Positions 46,095 through 54,593 of a stretch of DNA of 64,000 nt are shown here, piece after piece (positions within the stretch are counted from its first letter, which is position 1; each line of letters opens with the position of its first letter). The notes under the pieces were generated by a model. That model saw only the letters and a list, made by a program, of their open reading frames with translations, made no database searches and was not told the origin of the DNA. The DNA comes from Candidatus Enterococcus ferrettii (GTDB lineage Bacteria > Bacillota > Bacilli > Lactobacillales > Enterococcaceae). The position numbers were made by a program, and so were the translations under genes. The stretch spans positions 153,913 through 217,912 of the forward strand of contig NZ_JAFREL010000070.1 of NCBI RefSeq assembly GCF_017377655.1. The letters run 5' to 3'.

Positions 46095-48788
46095 CTAATT
46101 ATCGTTGTGATGCTTTTTCTTTTTGTTGTAAAGGTAATAGCCAGCAACTCCAGCTAACAATAAGCTCCCTAAAATAATTCCTGCAAAAGAAACAACTTCA
46201 CCAGTTTGTGGTAAGCTTCCTGTTACAGAAGTTTCTTTTTTACTTGGAATCATTTCATTTGTCATGTTACATTTGACAACCTCACCATCTTCTTGAATTT
46301 CAAACTTAATCGGCGTTTCGTCTATTTGATAGCCAGTAGGGGCTTTATATTCTTGGAAATAGTAAACTCCTCGTGGTAAGTTTTCAAAACTAAAACGACC
46401 TTGATGATCCGTCTTTCCTTCAATGATGATTTTTTTATCTTTATCAAGAATACGAACGCCTGTATCTGGTAGCTCTTTTCCATTGGAAACATCCGTTTTG
46501 GTTAGTTCAGCAATCCCTTTGACTAAATGATTTTTAATCTCCAGCAGTAGAAGTGGCTCTTGATTGGTTTGTGGTTCCTCAACTGGGGTAGTTTCATTCG
46601 TTAATGGCTTGTTTTGATTTTCTTCTTTCTTCTCTTCATTAAGGATTTCACTAAGTAAAGTTCCTTTACTGTCATAGGCTTGAATTCCTTTTAGAGTAGA
46701 GACGATTTGATAGGTCTCAGGAGATAGAACATACTGTTCAGAAGCTGATTGTTTTTCTTTCAAATAGAATGTTCCCACAGGGATATTGGTAAAGGTAGCA
46801 AGAGATTGTTCATCTACAGTGACTGTTTGAATCACTTCTTTTTCCTCATTTTCTAAAGTGAAAATAGTGCCTTTTCCATTCCCTGTAAAAGCAAAATCAT
46901 AGCCATTTTTTTCTTTTAAAGTGGCTTCTTCATTTACTTTTTTTAGTGAGAATTGGTTGAAGTGAAGCTTATTTAGAAGTGGTACAGATTCATCCTCCAA
47001 GTTTTCTTTAGCAGCATAAATATCGATTACTTTTTCGGATTCGTGGTCAGCTGCTGTAAACTCAAATTCATGACGGCTAGTATCAATATCATGAATTTCA
47101 CCAGCATCTAATTCTTGAAAGTAATATTTTCCTTCCATTAATTGTTGCCTAGGGAACGTAAGTCCACCATCTTTTACTGTGCCAAAACCTAGTAGAGAAT
47201 CAGCATGCAGCACTGTTTTATCTGTCATTGTAAATGCTTGATTAGTAAACAGACCGAATATTTTGTCGTTGGCTTTGATCTCTTCTATAATTGGTTTATT
47301 TTCTTTCCACTCCTGAATCTGCTCTTCGTTTTTATGGAGAGTGATCTTTAGTTGTTGAAAATCGTTTTTTGCTTCAATAGATTGAGATACAAGTTCAACG
47401 TTTTGTCCTTCATAGGTGAATTCAAAAGGAAGCGGAGTGGTATTCATCAAATAGCCAGCAGGCGCAGCTGTTTCAATGGCTTCATATTTTCCGAGATAAA
47501 GTTTTGGCATATTCATTAGTTCACCATTGTTATCTGTTTGAACAGTGGCAACTACACTTTCTTTTTTTGCATGAACATAGTTGCCTACTTTAATATCTTC
47601 ACGAGCTTTGATGGTGAAAGTTACATCCGCCAGAGGAACATAATCGAAAGTGATTTCATGTAGCTTTCCATATTTTGAATCTTTGGTTGTAACACTAGAA
47701 GCTTTTTGCCCTGTTTTCTTTAGGTGAAGCAATCCTTGTTGGGCTTTATTTCCAAACACCACTTCAATTGTTTTATTGGGTTCAATCGTAATTTCTTTAG
47801 ATTCGCCTTTATTTACAAAGCCATTGTTGGCAGTTACTTCGGTGATTTTTATTTTGGTACCAGCTTTTAAGTCATTTATTTGAGCTAAACCATTCGTATC
47901 AGTGACAATTTCTTTGGATTGTCCGTTAAACTCAAATTTCATTTTTGTATTGGGGACAGGCTGTCCGGTATCCTCATCTACTTTTTTCAATTTGACATTA
48001 CCGTTTAAATTGACTTTGATATTTAGCTGAAAGGATCCGGCATTAGATAATTTGAAAGTAGCTACTTTTTGTTCATTGGGTTTGTTGAAAACAAAACTTG
48101 TACCAACATCATTCGCATTTGCGATATTGTACTGTAATTTTCCTGTTTCTTTCGATGAACTGGTTGCGGTTAACTTCAATTGGTTTCCGGATTTATTTAG
48201 TTGTAGATTAGCGGAATTGCTAGCTAGATTGCCATACTTACTTAAAACACCGTTTGTATCATTAAGTGTGATTGTATCGCCAACATTTAACGTGATCGTC
48301 TGATTATTGAATGAAGGTTTTGTATTGTGCGCATTCACTTTTGCTAGAATTTCATTTTTCCGATTTTGATAGTTGGGAAGGGTGGTAGACAGTAGCTGAT
48401 CGCCAAACGACTCCCAAATCATATTTTGAGTGATTCCATAGTTTTCACTTGTAGGATTCGTTTTATAGCCATAATAGGCAATCAGAGACAAGCGGTCTTT
48501 TTCAGCAATAGTGAGTTCAGATGGATCAAAACCAGAACCGCCGTTTAAAATGGTACCATGTTCAATACAAAAGGCAGGCTCACCCTCTGCTTTAATCATG
48601 TGAACACCATCATCTGTCCAATGAAGACCAGCAGGGTTCGCTAAATACCAAGTAGAAACGTAATCAGCAATTCTTGTGTAGTTGACGGTAGCAGCAAGAG
48701 CAGTGATAGGAGTAACAAAAAAACTAGCCATAATTACTATCAATCCCAGATAGTTGGCTAGTTTGTGCTTTTTATATTTAGTTGTCAT
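46095..48788 (-). CDS. thioester-domain, Cna-B repeat LPXTG surface adhesin
   Basis: The 897-residue wall protein has a signal peptide (LIVIMASFFVTPITALAA) and an N-terminal thioester domain. The thioester Cys74 is in AFCIEHG and its partner Gln121 in TQNMIWESFG. Several Cna-B/SpaA-type beta domains follow (LKKVDEDTGQPVPNTKMKFE, LTKTDVSNGKELPDTGVRI, and others), expected to form Lys-Asn isopeptide bonds. The sorting signal LPQTG at 859-863 is followed by a hydrophobic span and KKKK tail. Thioester adhesins can bind host proteins covalently. It is upstream of, and same-strand with, the transfer genes, so it may also aid mating contact. Confidence 0.92.
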   Translation of the reverse strand: MTTKYKKHKLANYLGLIVIMASFFVTPITALAATVNYTRIADYVSTWYLANPAGLHWTDDGVHMIKAEGEPAFCIEHGTILNGGSGFDPSELTIAEKDRLSLIAYYGYKTNPTSENYGITQNMIWESFGDQLLSTTLPNYQNRKNEILAKVNAHNTKPSFNNQTITLNVGDTITLNDTNGVLSKYGNLASNSANLQLNKSGNQLKLTATSSSKETGKLQYNIANANDVGTSFVFNKPNEQKVATFKLSNAGSFQLNIKVNLNGNVKLKKVDEDTGQPVPNTKMKFEFNGQSKEIVTDTNGLAQINDLKAGTKIKITEVTANNGFVNKGESKEITIEPNKTIEVVFGNKAQQGLLHLKKTGQKASSVTTKDSKYGKLHEITFDYVPLADVTFTIKAREDIKVGNYVHAKKESVVATVQTDNNGELMNMPKLYLGKYEAIETAAPAGYLMNTTPLPFEFTYEGQNVELVSQSIEAKNDFQQLKITLHKNEEQIQEWKENKPIIEEIKANDKIFGLFTNQAFTMTDKTVLHADSLLGFGTVKDGGLTFPRQQLMEGKYYFQELDAGEIHDIDTSRHEFEFTAADHESEKVIDIYAAKENLEDESVPLLNKLHFNQFSLKKVNEEATLKEKNGYDFAFTGNGKGTIFTLENEEKEVIQTVTVDEQSLATFTNIPVGTFYLKEKQSASEQYVLSPETYQIVSTLKGIQAYDSKGTLLSEILNEEKKEENQNKPLTNETTPVEEPQTNQEPLLLLEIKNHLVKGIAELTKTDVSNGKELPDTGVRILDKDKKIIIEGKTDHQGRFSFENLPRGVYYFQEYKAPTGYQIDETPIKFEIQEDGEVVKCNMTNEMIPSKKETSVTGSLPQTGEVVSFAGIILGSLLLAGVAGYYLYNKKKKHHNDN

Positions 48789-48981
48789 TGTTTCTTTTCC
48801 TCCTTGAGTTATTTTTGTTTTTTAGGTTACGAGAGGGACTTCTGATTAGTGGGGACAAGGGTTTTTGTTCAACTCCTTTAAGATAATTATTTTGAGGTAA
48901 TTTCCTTCATTATGTGTCACTGGTGTACTTGAATAACAATAAAGGTCATAAGCGGGTATTTTCATAATGAATTATTTGAAC

Positions 48982-49010
48982 AAAAAAAGACGTTCAGATT
49001 TATGAACGTC
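48982..49010 (-). terminator. terminator of SIR2-HerA operon
   Basis: On the minus strand, GACGTTCA pairs with TGAACGTC around a six-base loop, followed by seven T residues, 14 bases after the herA stop. The remaining gap (48789-48981) has no gene that I can support; it probably holds the promoter of the adhesin/transfer operon. Confidence 0.9.
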
Positions 49011-49023
49011 AGTGATATTTTTA

Positions 49024-50877
49024 TTATTCCCAAATATCTGTAAGTTGGACAGTATCACTTTTTGGGCGAAGTGAAATATCTGAAATGAAATCAATAGATA
49101 CAGTGATTGGCATAGTTATTGCTGTTCCAGAGATTATACATACACCTTGAGAAAGTATTGGTAACATAGATTTTGAAATTCTATCCAATGTGGAGATAGA
49201 ATTGTCAATTATCTGTAAATCTTTTTCATTTACAAGCTTATGGAGAAAGAAGTTATGAACTTGAGAAAGAATGGTAGGAGATATATCTGCTGGACGTTGA
49301 CTAGAAATTGTTAGAAAGAATGAAAATTTTCTACCTTCTTTTATTATCTCTTCAAAAAGTTCTAATCGGTAGTCTTTCCAACCTTCTTGTTCCCTCACTG
49401 ATTGACTAGAAAGAATATTATGTGCTTCATCTACAATTAAATGAAAACTTTTATCATTGATAACATTATCTCTTTTGTGTTTGTCAAAGTACATTTTAGT
49501 GATAAGCAATGATACTATTTTTTTTGCCTCTTGATTCAACGATTTTAATGAAACAATTTGTAAAAATGGTTGAAAAGGTAGTTCATCTACAAGCTTTATA
49601 TAGTTTTTAATATTCCCAATTCGTGTCTCTATTCTTTTTATAAGTGGTTCAATATGTTCGGGGATTATACTTCCATACATTAATTCAGAAACCAGTTGAA
49701 GTTTACATCTAATTTCAAATTCATCTATCAAATCAAATTCCAAAGATTCAATGTAAGCTTTCACATCAGAAATTTTAAGACTTTCTACATGATGAGAATC
49801 AATTGTCCCATTAAAATATAGTTGAGGACTTTCTAAGTAGAAATAACCATTTGTAGAATTCACCTGAACTCTTTTTAATATTTCAATATGACATGCAATG
49901 CCAGGGAAAGACTCTTCTAATAAGTTTATTAACCTATTAAAAACATCTTTATTTGGCTCACCATTTAATATGGTCATTAGTTGATAGACAATCCAGCGAG
50001 CTAACGATTCACTTCCTGTCCCATATTTATTAATGCTCTTAATGACTCTACTTAAAAATGGTTTTTGCGTTTGCTGTGTTGCTTGAAATAGAATTGATAA
50101 AATTTCTTCATTTAAAAAATTACTTTTTTGAATTGGAAATTTTTGACTATCATTGGACTTTGAAGAATCCAAAATATGAGTTATCTTATTTACCTTATCA
50201 TTTAGAATTCCAAATGAAAAAGGTTGGGTATATTCATCATTAAAATCTAAGATCAAAAATTTACTATTACTTTTCATTTTTGGTAGGTTCCCTAAACGAA
50301 ACAGTTCGTAGTACAATTTATGGAGTGTATTAGATTTTCCACTACCTGTATTCCCAAAAATTCCTATGTGAGAAGCAAAAAATAAATTAACTGGAAGATT
50401 TATAGTATTTTGTTCAATAAGGCTCTTTCCGATTGAAACAAGGTGTCGTTCATTTTCAGAATAATTGTTAATATAAATCAAATTTATGTCATTATCGTTA
50501 GGTATGATACAAGAATTACCTATCATTGGCAGGTAGGAAGAGCCACTGTGAAAAATATTATTTTTAATATAGCCCACAACTTGAACCTCTAAAATTCTTT
50601 TTATTGAATGTTTAGAAAATCTATTATCAAAATTCATACTATGTTTGCTTGTATTTGCAATATCCCATATTGTTTCAGAATTGATTCTAGCTACTATTCT
50701 AACAAAACCTTGTTCTATTATAATAAAACTATTTACACTTATGTTTTTTACTATCTCACCGTTATTTATAAAGCTCGAATGATTAGTATTATCATAAGTA
50801 GCAATTTTATTTGTGAATCCATTGGCTTCAACAACTATTCCAATCTCTAAATCACTCAAAAAGATCATCTCCTTCAT
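49024..50877 (-). CDS. herA: HerA-like ATPase of SIR2-HerA anti-phage system
   Basis: This is a 617-residue FtsK/HerA-class motor ATPase. It has an N-terminal HAS-barrel-like region, Walker A near 175 (FGNTGSGKSNTLHKLYYELF) and Walker B near 480 (FHLIVDEAHNILSS). An arginine/sensor segment LTISSQRPADISPTILSQVHN is followed by the C-terminal FFLHKLVNEKDLQIIDNS. With the SIR2 protein it forms a known two-gene defence complex that depletes NAD+ and cleaves DNA on infection. Translation may start at a TTG at 50859, nine bases after AAGGAG and overlapping the SIR2 stop as TTGAGTGA. The ATG at 50877 precedes that site. Confidence 0.9.
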   Translation of the reverse strand: MKEMIFLSDLEIGIVVEANGFTNKIATYDNTNHSSFINNGEIVKNISVNSFIIIEQGFVRIVARINSETIWDIANTSKHSMNFDNRFSKHSIKRILEVQVVGYIKNNIFHSGSSYLPMIGNSCIIPNDNDINLIYINNYSENERHLVSIGKSLIEQNTINLPVNLFFASHIGIFGNTGSGKSNTLHKLYYELFRLGNLPKMKSNSKFLILDFNDEYTQPFSFGILNDKVNKITHILDSSKSNDSQKFPIQKSNFLNEEILSILFQATQQTQKPFLSRVIKSINKYGTGSESLARWIVYQLMTILNGEPNKDVFNRLINLLEESFPGIACHIEILKRVQVNSTNGYFYLESPQLYFNGTIDSHHVESLKISDVKAYIESLEFDLIDEFEIRCKLQLVSELMYGSIIPEHIEPLIKRIETRIGNIKNYIKLVDELPFQPFLQIVSLKSLNQEAKKIVSLLITKMYFDKHKRDNVINDKSFHLIVDEAHNILSSQSVREQEGWKDYRLELFEEIIKEGRKFSFFLTISSQRPADISPTILSQVHNFFLHKLVNEKDLQIIDNSISTLDRISKSMLPILSQGVCIISGTAITMPITVSIDFISDISLRPKSDTVQLTDIWE

Positions 50878-52264
50878 CTGTTAAATTAGAAAAATGTTTC
50901 TCGTTGAAAGTGTTGGTTATATCAGTTTCAAGTAAGCGATTAAGAGAGTTGAAATCTAAAGTGGCAATTTTATTTATTGAATTATTTTTAATAAAAGAAA
51001 CCTCTTTGCTATATATAGTGACTTCTTCTTTATCGTATATAATATTACTTGCCAATAAGTCTTCATCCTCAGTTTCTTCTTTATAAGTTTCGATATCTAC
51101 TGTTTTAATAATAAAATCACTTGGAGTGACAAATTTGATATTATTAGGAATAGTATTTGAAGTGAAGTTGAAATTTGAAATAATTTCATTTTTACTTTTA
51201 TCAGAAAAGCATAAGATAATAACTAACAAATTTGGATTGTTTAGTGATCTTTGAACTATTTCTGTAATGTGTTCATCATAGAAAGAAAACCCAAAAACAA
51301 TTAACGTAGACTGTTCCTTTTCTAGTTCGTAACTTAATAAACGTAGCAAGTTAAAATAATATTCATTTACTAATGTTGATTCAAACTTCTTTTTAGTAGG
51401 ATAAACAATCTGTATTTTTTCAAGTTTGTTGACTATCTCACTTAATTCTTCAGAAAAATGATTACCTATCAAATTAATATCTTCTTTTATATTTTCAGAA
51501 TTCTCTTCATTTATCAATTCAAATAAGTCATCGATAGTTGGTAACCAGTTTTTTAAATCTTCTGAATCAGATGTGAATGCTTCTATGTCATCGAACAATG
51601 AATCAATTAATGAATTTAATTCTTGTATAATACTAATTGAAGAGCTAACTTGAATTCTCTTTTTGTTATCATTAGAATAGTAGGTTTGCCAGTTAACTGA
51701 GCCGTGACATTTTATCAAATTTATCGTTGGCATCTCATTTGAATAGTTATCAAATACGCCGGAGTATAATAAAGTCTTATTAAAATTATCAGTTTGTAGA
51801 ATCTTTTTTGTATATCCATTAGTTCCATCATTAAAATGAACTCTAGGATTATCTTCTAAAATATCATCAATTGCTGCTTCTATAAAAAGATCATAGTTTG
51901 TAGTTATGATATTGGTCCGTTTAGGTGAAACACGGCTATTCCGAACTTTCATATATTCAAGAATATTGTGAATGAATCTTTTATATTCTATTAAGATTGA
52001 AAACATCATCTCTTTATTCTCATCATTACTGATTACTTGATCTTGCAAGTGTTCCACTAAATATATATTATTAGCAATAGAAGCATCGTAAAATAGTGCT
52101 TTGATTAACCTTTTCCCATCTTCATTAATATTCTCATTTGTTAAGACGTTCTCTAAATTACCTAATGATGAGAAAAAGGGTGACGAAGCACCAGCTCCTA
52201 TCAAAAATGAAATATTTTTCTCCATAAGAACAGTTGATAACAGCTCATTTATTTTTTGATTCAT
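50852..52264 (-). CDS. SIR2-domain NADase of SIR2-HerA anti-phage system
   Basis: The 470-residue protein has the SIR2 Rossmann motif FLIGAGASSPF (residues 20-30), TTNYDLFIEAA (N123, D125) and the catalytic His187 in IKCHGSVNW. These are the residues for NAD+ hydrolysis. The C-terminal half (LRLLSYELEKEQSTLIVFGFSFYDEHITEIVQRSL) is the extension seen in defence SIR2 proteins. It is the first gene of the operon with herA, and GGAGGG precedes the ATG. It lies at the extreme right end of the ICE, a usual place for defence cargo. Confidence 0.9.
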   Translation of the reverse strand: MNQKINELLSTVLMEKNISFLIGAGASSPFFSSLGNLENVLTNENINEDGKRLIKALFYDASIANNIYLVEHLQDQVISNDENKEMMFSILIEYKRFIHNILEYMKVRNSRVSPKRTNIITTNYDLFIEAAIDDILEDNPRVHFNDGTNGYTKKILQTDNFNKTLLYSGVFDNYSNEMPTINLIKCHGSVNWQTYYSNDNKKRIQVSSSISIIQELNSLIDSLFDDIEAFTSDSEDLKNWLPTIDDLFELINEENSENIKEDINLIGNHFSEELSEIVNKLEKIQIVYPTKKKFESTLVNEYYFNLLRLLSYELEKEQSTLIVFGFSFYDEHITEIVQRSLNNPNLLVIILCFSDKSKNEIISNFNFTSNTIPNNIKFVTPSDFIIKTVDIETYKEETEDEDLLASNIIYDKEEVTIYSKEVSFIKNNSINKIATLDFNSLNRLLETDITNTFNEKHFSNLTDEGDDLFE

Positions 52265-52283
52265 ATGCTATCCCTCCATCAGT

Positions 52284-52326
52284 TAATGTATATATACATT
52301 ATCCAATAGATTCAGATAACATACAA
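52284..52326 (-). promoter_or_regulatory. SIR2-HerA promoter with perfect palindrome at the start point
   Basis: Reading leftward, TTGTAT (52321-52326) and GATAAT (52298-52303) are 17 bases apart. The 18-base perfect palindrome TAATGTATA/TATACATTA (52284-52301) overlaps the -10 box and start point. It lies about 20 bases before the start codon and is placed like an operator. Confidence 0.65.
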
Positions 52327-52386
52327 TAACATATTGATAGATAAAGAATAGTTTATCTGGTTGCCTATATTTGATGGATAGAAAAA

Positions 52387-52411
52387 CAGACTCATAATAT
52401 AAATGAGTCTG
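52387..52411. terminator. hairpin insulating the defence operon
   Basis: CAGACTCAT and ATGAGTCTG form a 9-bp stem. On the minus strand TTTTTC follows, so it can stop transcription entering the ICE from the right. On the plus strand only a distant TTTTT follows. Confidence 0.65.
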
Positions 52412-52508
52412 CATCATATTTTTAGTATTCTTTCTAGCTCGCAATTGCCTTACTAAAAGTTTTCAAAATATCCATATTTTTTCTAGTTGAAACGGTTTGA
52501 AACTAAAT

Positions 52509-52523
52509 CAAAACTAACTACAA
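52509..52523 (+). repeat. right end repeat, candidate attR
   Basis: CAAAACTAACTACAA is identical to 16377-16391 at the left end and in the same orientation. Beyond it no gene resembles the ICE families, which supports this as the junction. Confidence 0.6.
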
Positions 52524-52660
52524 TTGACAAAAATTACCAGAATTTCACAGCATTCGCTGAAAAAGTAGAATGCTGTTGCATCAACGATTAGCGCCTGTCA
52601 GAAGCTCCAGAAAAAGCTAGCCTTTTGCTGGAAGGGTCAGTCGGATAATACAAAAATAAA

Positions 52661-52705
52661 AGCTCGAAGCGTTTGATTCAAGACGTTTCGAGCTTCTTTT
52701 GGATT
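52661..52705. terminator. hairpin terminator right of the ICE
   Basis: AGCTCGAAGCG pairs with CGTTTCGAGCT around an inner TTGA/TCAA, followed by TCTTTT on the plus strand and TTTTATTTTTG on the minus strand. It could end the minus-strand gene at 53019 or a transcript from the left. Confidence 0.75.
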
Positions 52706-53018
52706 AACTTTTCAAAAAAAGGGAACAAGAGAGGAATTGTATTGTTACATTGGTGCTTAAAATGAGCTTTTTCAGGGTGGAGTTGATTTTTAGAAGGATG
52801 GGAACTTTTCATTTGGTAACATATACTAAGGATATTAGAGTGTACACCTTAAATTGCATCAAAAGAAAGGATAGAGTTATGAATAAACAGCTAAAAAGAA
52901 AATCCAAACTATCGTTAGTTAAATATCCGTAAAAAAGAGAGTTTTAAAGTAGACTTTACAACTACGGTAGTTAGGATTTAACTATTTTTCGACCTGCGGT
53001 ATGAAGTATTCATTACTG
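52706..53018. other. 313-base stretch without a supported gene
   Basis: A short frame at 52879-52932 (17 codons, MNKQLKRKSKLSLVKYP) follows a GAAAGGA site but is too short to support as a gene. It may be the stub of a lost gene. I see no other signal. Confidence 0.4.
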
Positions 53019-54179
53019 TTAATAAGACACAAATTTTTCATACCAATAATCTTTAGAAACTTGGTATTGCTCAATGTTTTTAATTTCATCTGACATATTT
53101 TCTCGCAAGAAACCATACCAAAAAATTGAAGCAAAATTACTATACATTTCAAATTGTTCGTCGTCAACCTCTTCGTCTGTAAAAATATCTCTCACAGCCT
53201 CTAGTAAAGAGAAAGCATTGGACTTTGCAAAGAACATTTGTGGGAAACGTTCAATTACCTGCGCTAAGAAGGCAGTCATTTGCTCACTATAAATAAACTC
53301 GTTCAGTGTTTCGTCCTGAGCCAGTAGTCTGCGTGCGAACCCTTCTGGAGTTTCAAGGGGTTGTTTTTGTGCTGGATAAAATGGCGGATCTTCCTTATCT
53401 GCTTCCTCAACCCAATCAGGATGCTCGCCTAATTCTTCCCCTAAATTCTGCTCCAACCTTTCGAAAACATCATCAATATCTTCGCCAATCTGGTCATGCA
53501 GGAAGCTGGTATACCATAAAATAGAATCCTTAGCTGCTTCTTCTGCAGACTCTTTTCTTAAAGCTCCTAAAATAATCTGATCAGGTTCGCTAACAATTGG
53601 TGGAGTAGAAATATAGTTTTCGCCAATCGGAACGATCAGAGCCAATACCCGTAACTGCTTTGCCGCCAAACCTTTCAGATTTAATGTTTTGAAATTTTTG
53701 ATTAAATATTTTTGCTGATCTCTTTCATCCATAAAATAGAACGTGTCATCCTCTTTTATTACAGAAAAAAAGCTAAGTATGAACTGCTTTGGCCATTGCC
53801 TGATAGTTTCCAGCTGATCTGAAAAGAGCTCTTGAAACCAATCCATACTTTGCTTAAATGCGGATGGATCATATTTTAATAAATGATAAGTTTCCAGCAA
53901 GTGTTGATATTTACCCATGTCATGCAGCAGCTGTTCTTGGCCGACATGATAGTTAACGGGTTCAATTAATTCTAACAAGTAACGTTCAAGAAAATTCATT
54001 AATTGCTCATCAGATTTATCGAAATGTGTGATATGGTAACGGTGATACAAACAGTCTAAGGCAAGGAAATAAGGGTTCTCTCCCTTTTTAATTAGCGTCT
54101 TAGTTTCCTTTTTTAAGTGGAATAAAGGAGATTCTTTTAAAAACTGTGCTTTTAACTGTTTTTTTTTCTTCGCTTTCAT
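53019..54179 (-). CDS. unrecognised 386-residue cytoplasmic protein
   Basis: I do not recognise this family. The chain is mostly helical by composition, with a very basic start (MKAKKKKQLKAQFLKE). It has a long acidic middle (DQIGEDIDDVFERLEQNLGE, EEADKEDPPFYPAQ) and many aromatic residues. There is no signal peptide, membrane segment or cysteine motif. GGGCGAG lies before the ATG. It is chromosomal, to the right of the ICE junction, and transcribed leftward. A housekeeping or lineage-specific role is likely; no function is proposed. Confidence 0.75.
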   Translation of the reverse strand: MKAKKKKQLKAQFLKESPLFHLKKETKTLIKKGENPYFLALDCLYHRYHITHFDKSDEQLMNFLERYLLELIEPVNYHVGQEQLLHDMGKYQHLLETYHLLKYDPSAFKQSMDWFQELFSDQLETIRQWPKQFILSFFSVIKEDDTFYFMDERDQQKYLIKNFKTLNLKGLAAKQLRVLALIVPIGENYISTPPIVSEPDQIILGALRKESAEEAAKDSILWYTSFLHDQIGEDIDDVFERLEQNLGEELGEHPDWVEEADKEDPPFYPAQKQPLETPEGFARRLLAQDETLNEFIYSEQMTAFLAQVIERFPQMFFAKSNAFSLLEAVRDIFTDEEVDDEQFEMYSNFASIFWYGFLRENMSDEIKNIEQYQVSKDYWYEKFVSY

Positions 54180-54542
54180 TGCTAATCTCGCCCTCCGTAT
54201 AAATAGTAAATCCTACATTTTATATCTATAGTTTACCTTGTATTAAGTAAATAAGATAGTAGATTTTAGTGGATTCATTAGGTATTTTAAACTAAGAAAG
54301 CGTTTACTCTCAGTTTTTTTAAACAAAAATTATTTTATGCAGCATTTTTTGCGTTGTAATCAAATATTTTTTTAATTTATTAAGCATGTTATTGAAAGTT
54401 TTTTATCATTAGCTAATCATCACACAATTACTATATGTTAGGGGGATTTCAACAAAAATAATCACATAAAGACATAATATAATTTTTAACAAACTTGATA
54501 ATAAAGTTAAAGAAAGATTAATTTTTAAAGTAAATATTTGAT
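54180..54542. other. 363-base AT-rich gap with an orphan cre-like site
   Basis: No gene is visible. At 54295-54308 AGAAAGCGTTTACT matches the CcpA cre consensus (TGWAANCGNTNWCA) except at the two outer bases. It lies about 115 bases upstream of the 386-residue gene and has no nearby sugar gene. The rest is AT-rich with no clear structure. Confidence 0.4.
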
Positions 54543-54590
54543 AAAAAAACATCGAAGTTGTCGGCGGGTAAGCCAAGGACTCCGATGCTT
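54543..54590 (-). terminator. terminator of rpiR-type gene
   Basis: On the minus strand, AGCATCGGAGT pairs with ACTTCGATGTT with an inner CTTGGC/CGCCGAC stem, followed by TTTTTTT. It directly follows the stop codon at 54594. Confidence 0.85.
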
Positions 54591-54593
54591 AAA

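Larger units (their letters stand above)
16377..52508. mobile_element. Tn916/ICEBs1-family ICE with arsenic, cadmium and SIR2-HerA cargo
   Basis: The region of about 36 kb carries an integrase, an excisionase-like gene, a Tn916-like regulatory pair, a full transfer module, a relaxase with an oriT-like stem region, an antirestriction gene and cargo. The order int-xis-(orf8/orf7)-cargo-(cwlT to orf23) is the Tn916 plan, with metal resistance in the place of tetM. It is bracketed by a perfect 15-nt direct repeat, CAAAACTAACTACAA, at 16377-16391 and 52509-52523. It lies between the suf terminator and unrelated chromosomal genes. The exact ends are inferred from the repeat; the integrase could instead use these repeats as arm sites. 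Confidence 0.85.

Noticed and set aside
52879..52932. 17-codon frame right of the ICE as a small peptide gene
   Set aside because: A ribosome-site-like GAAAGGA is present, but the length is too short and no conservation or context can be shown.
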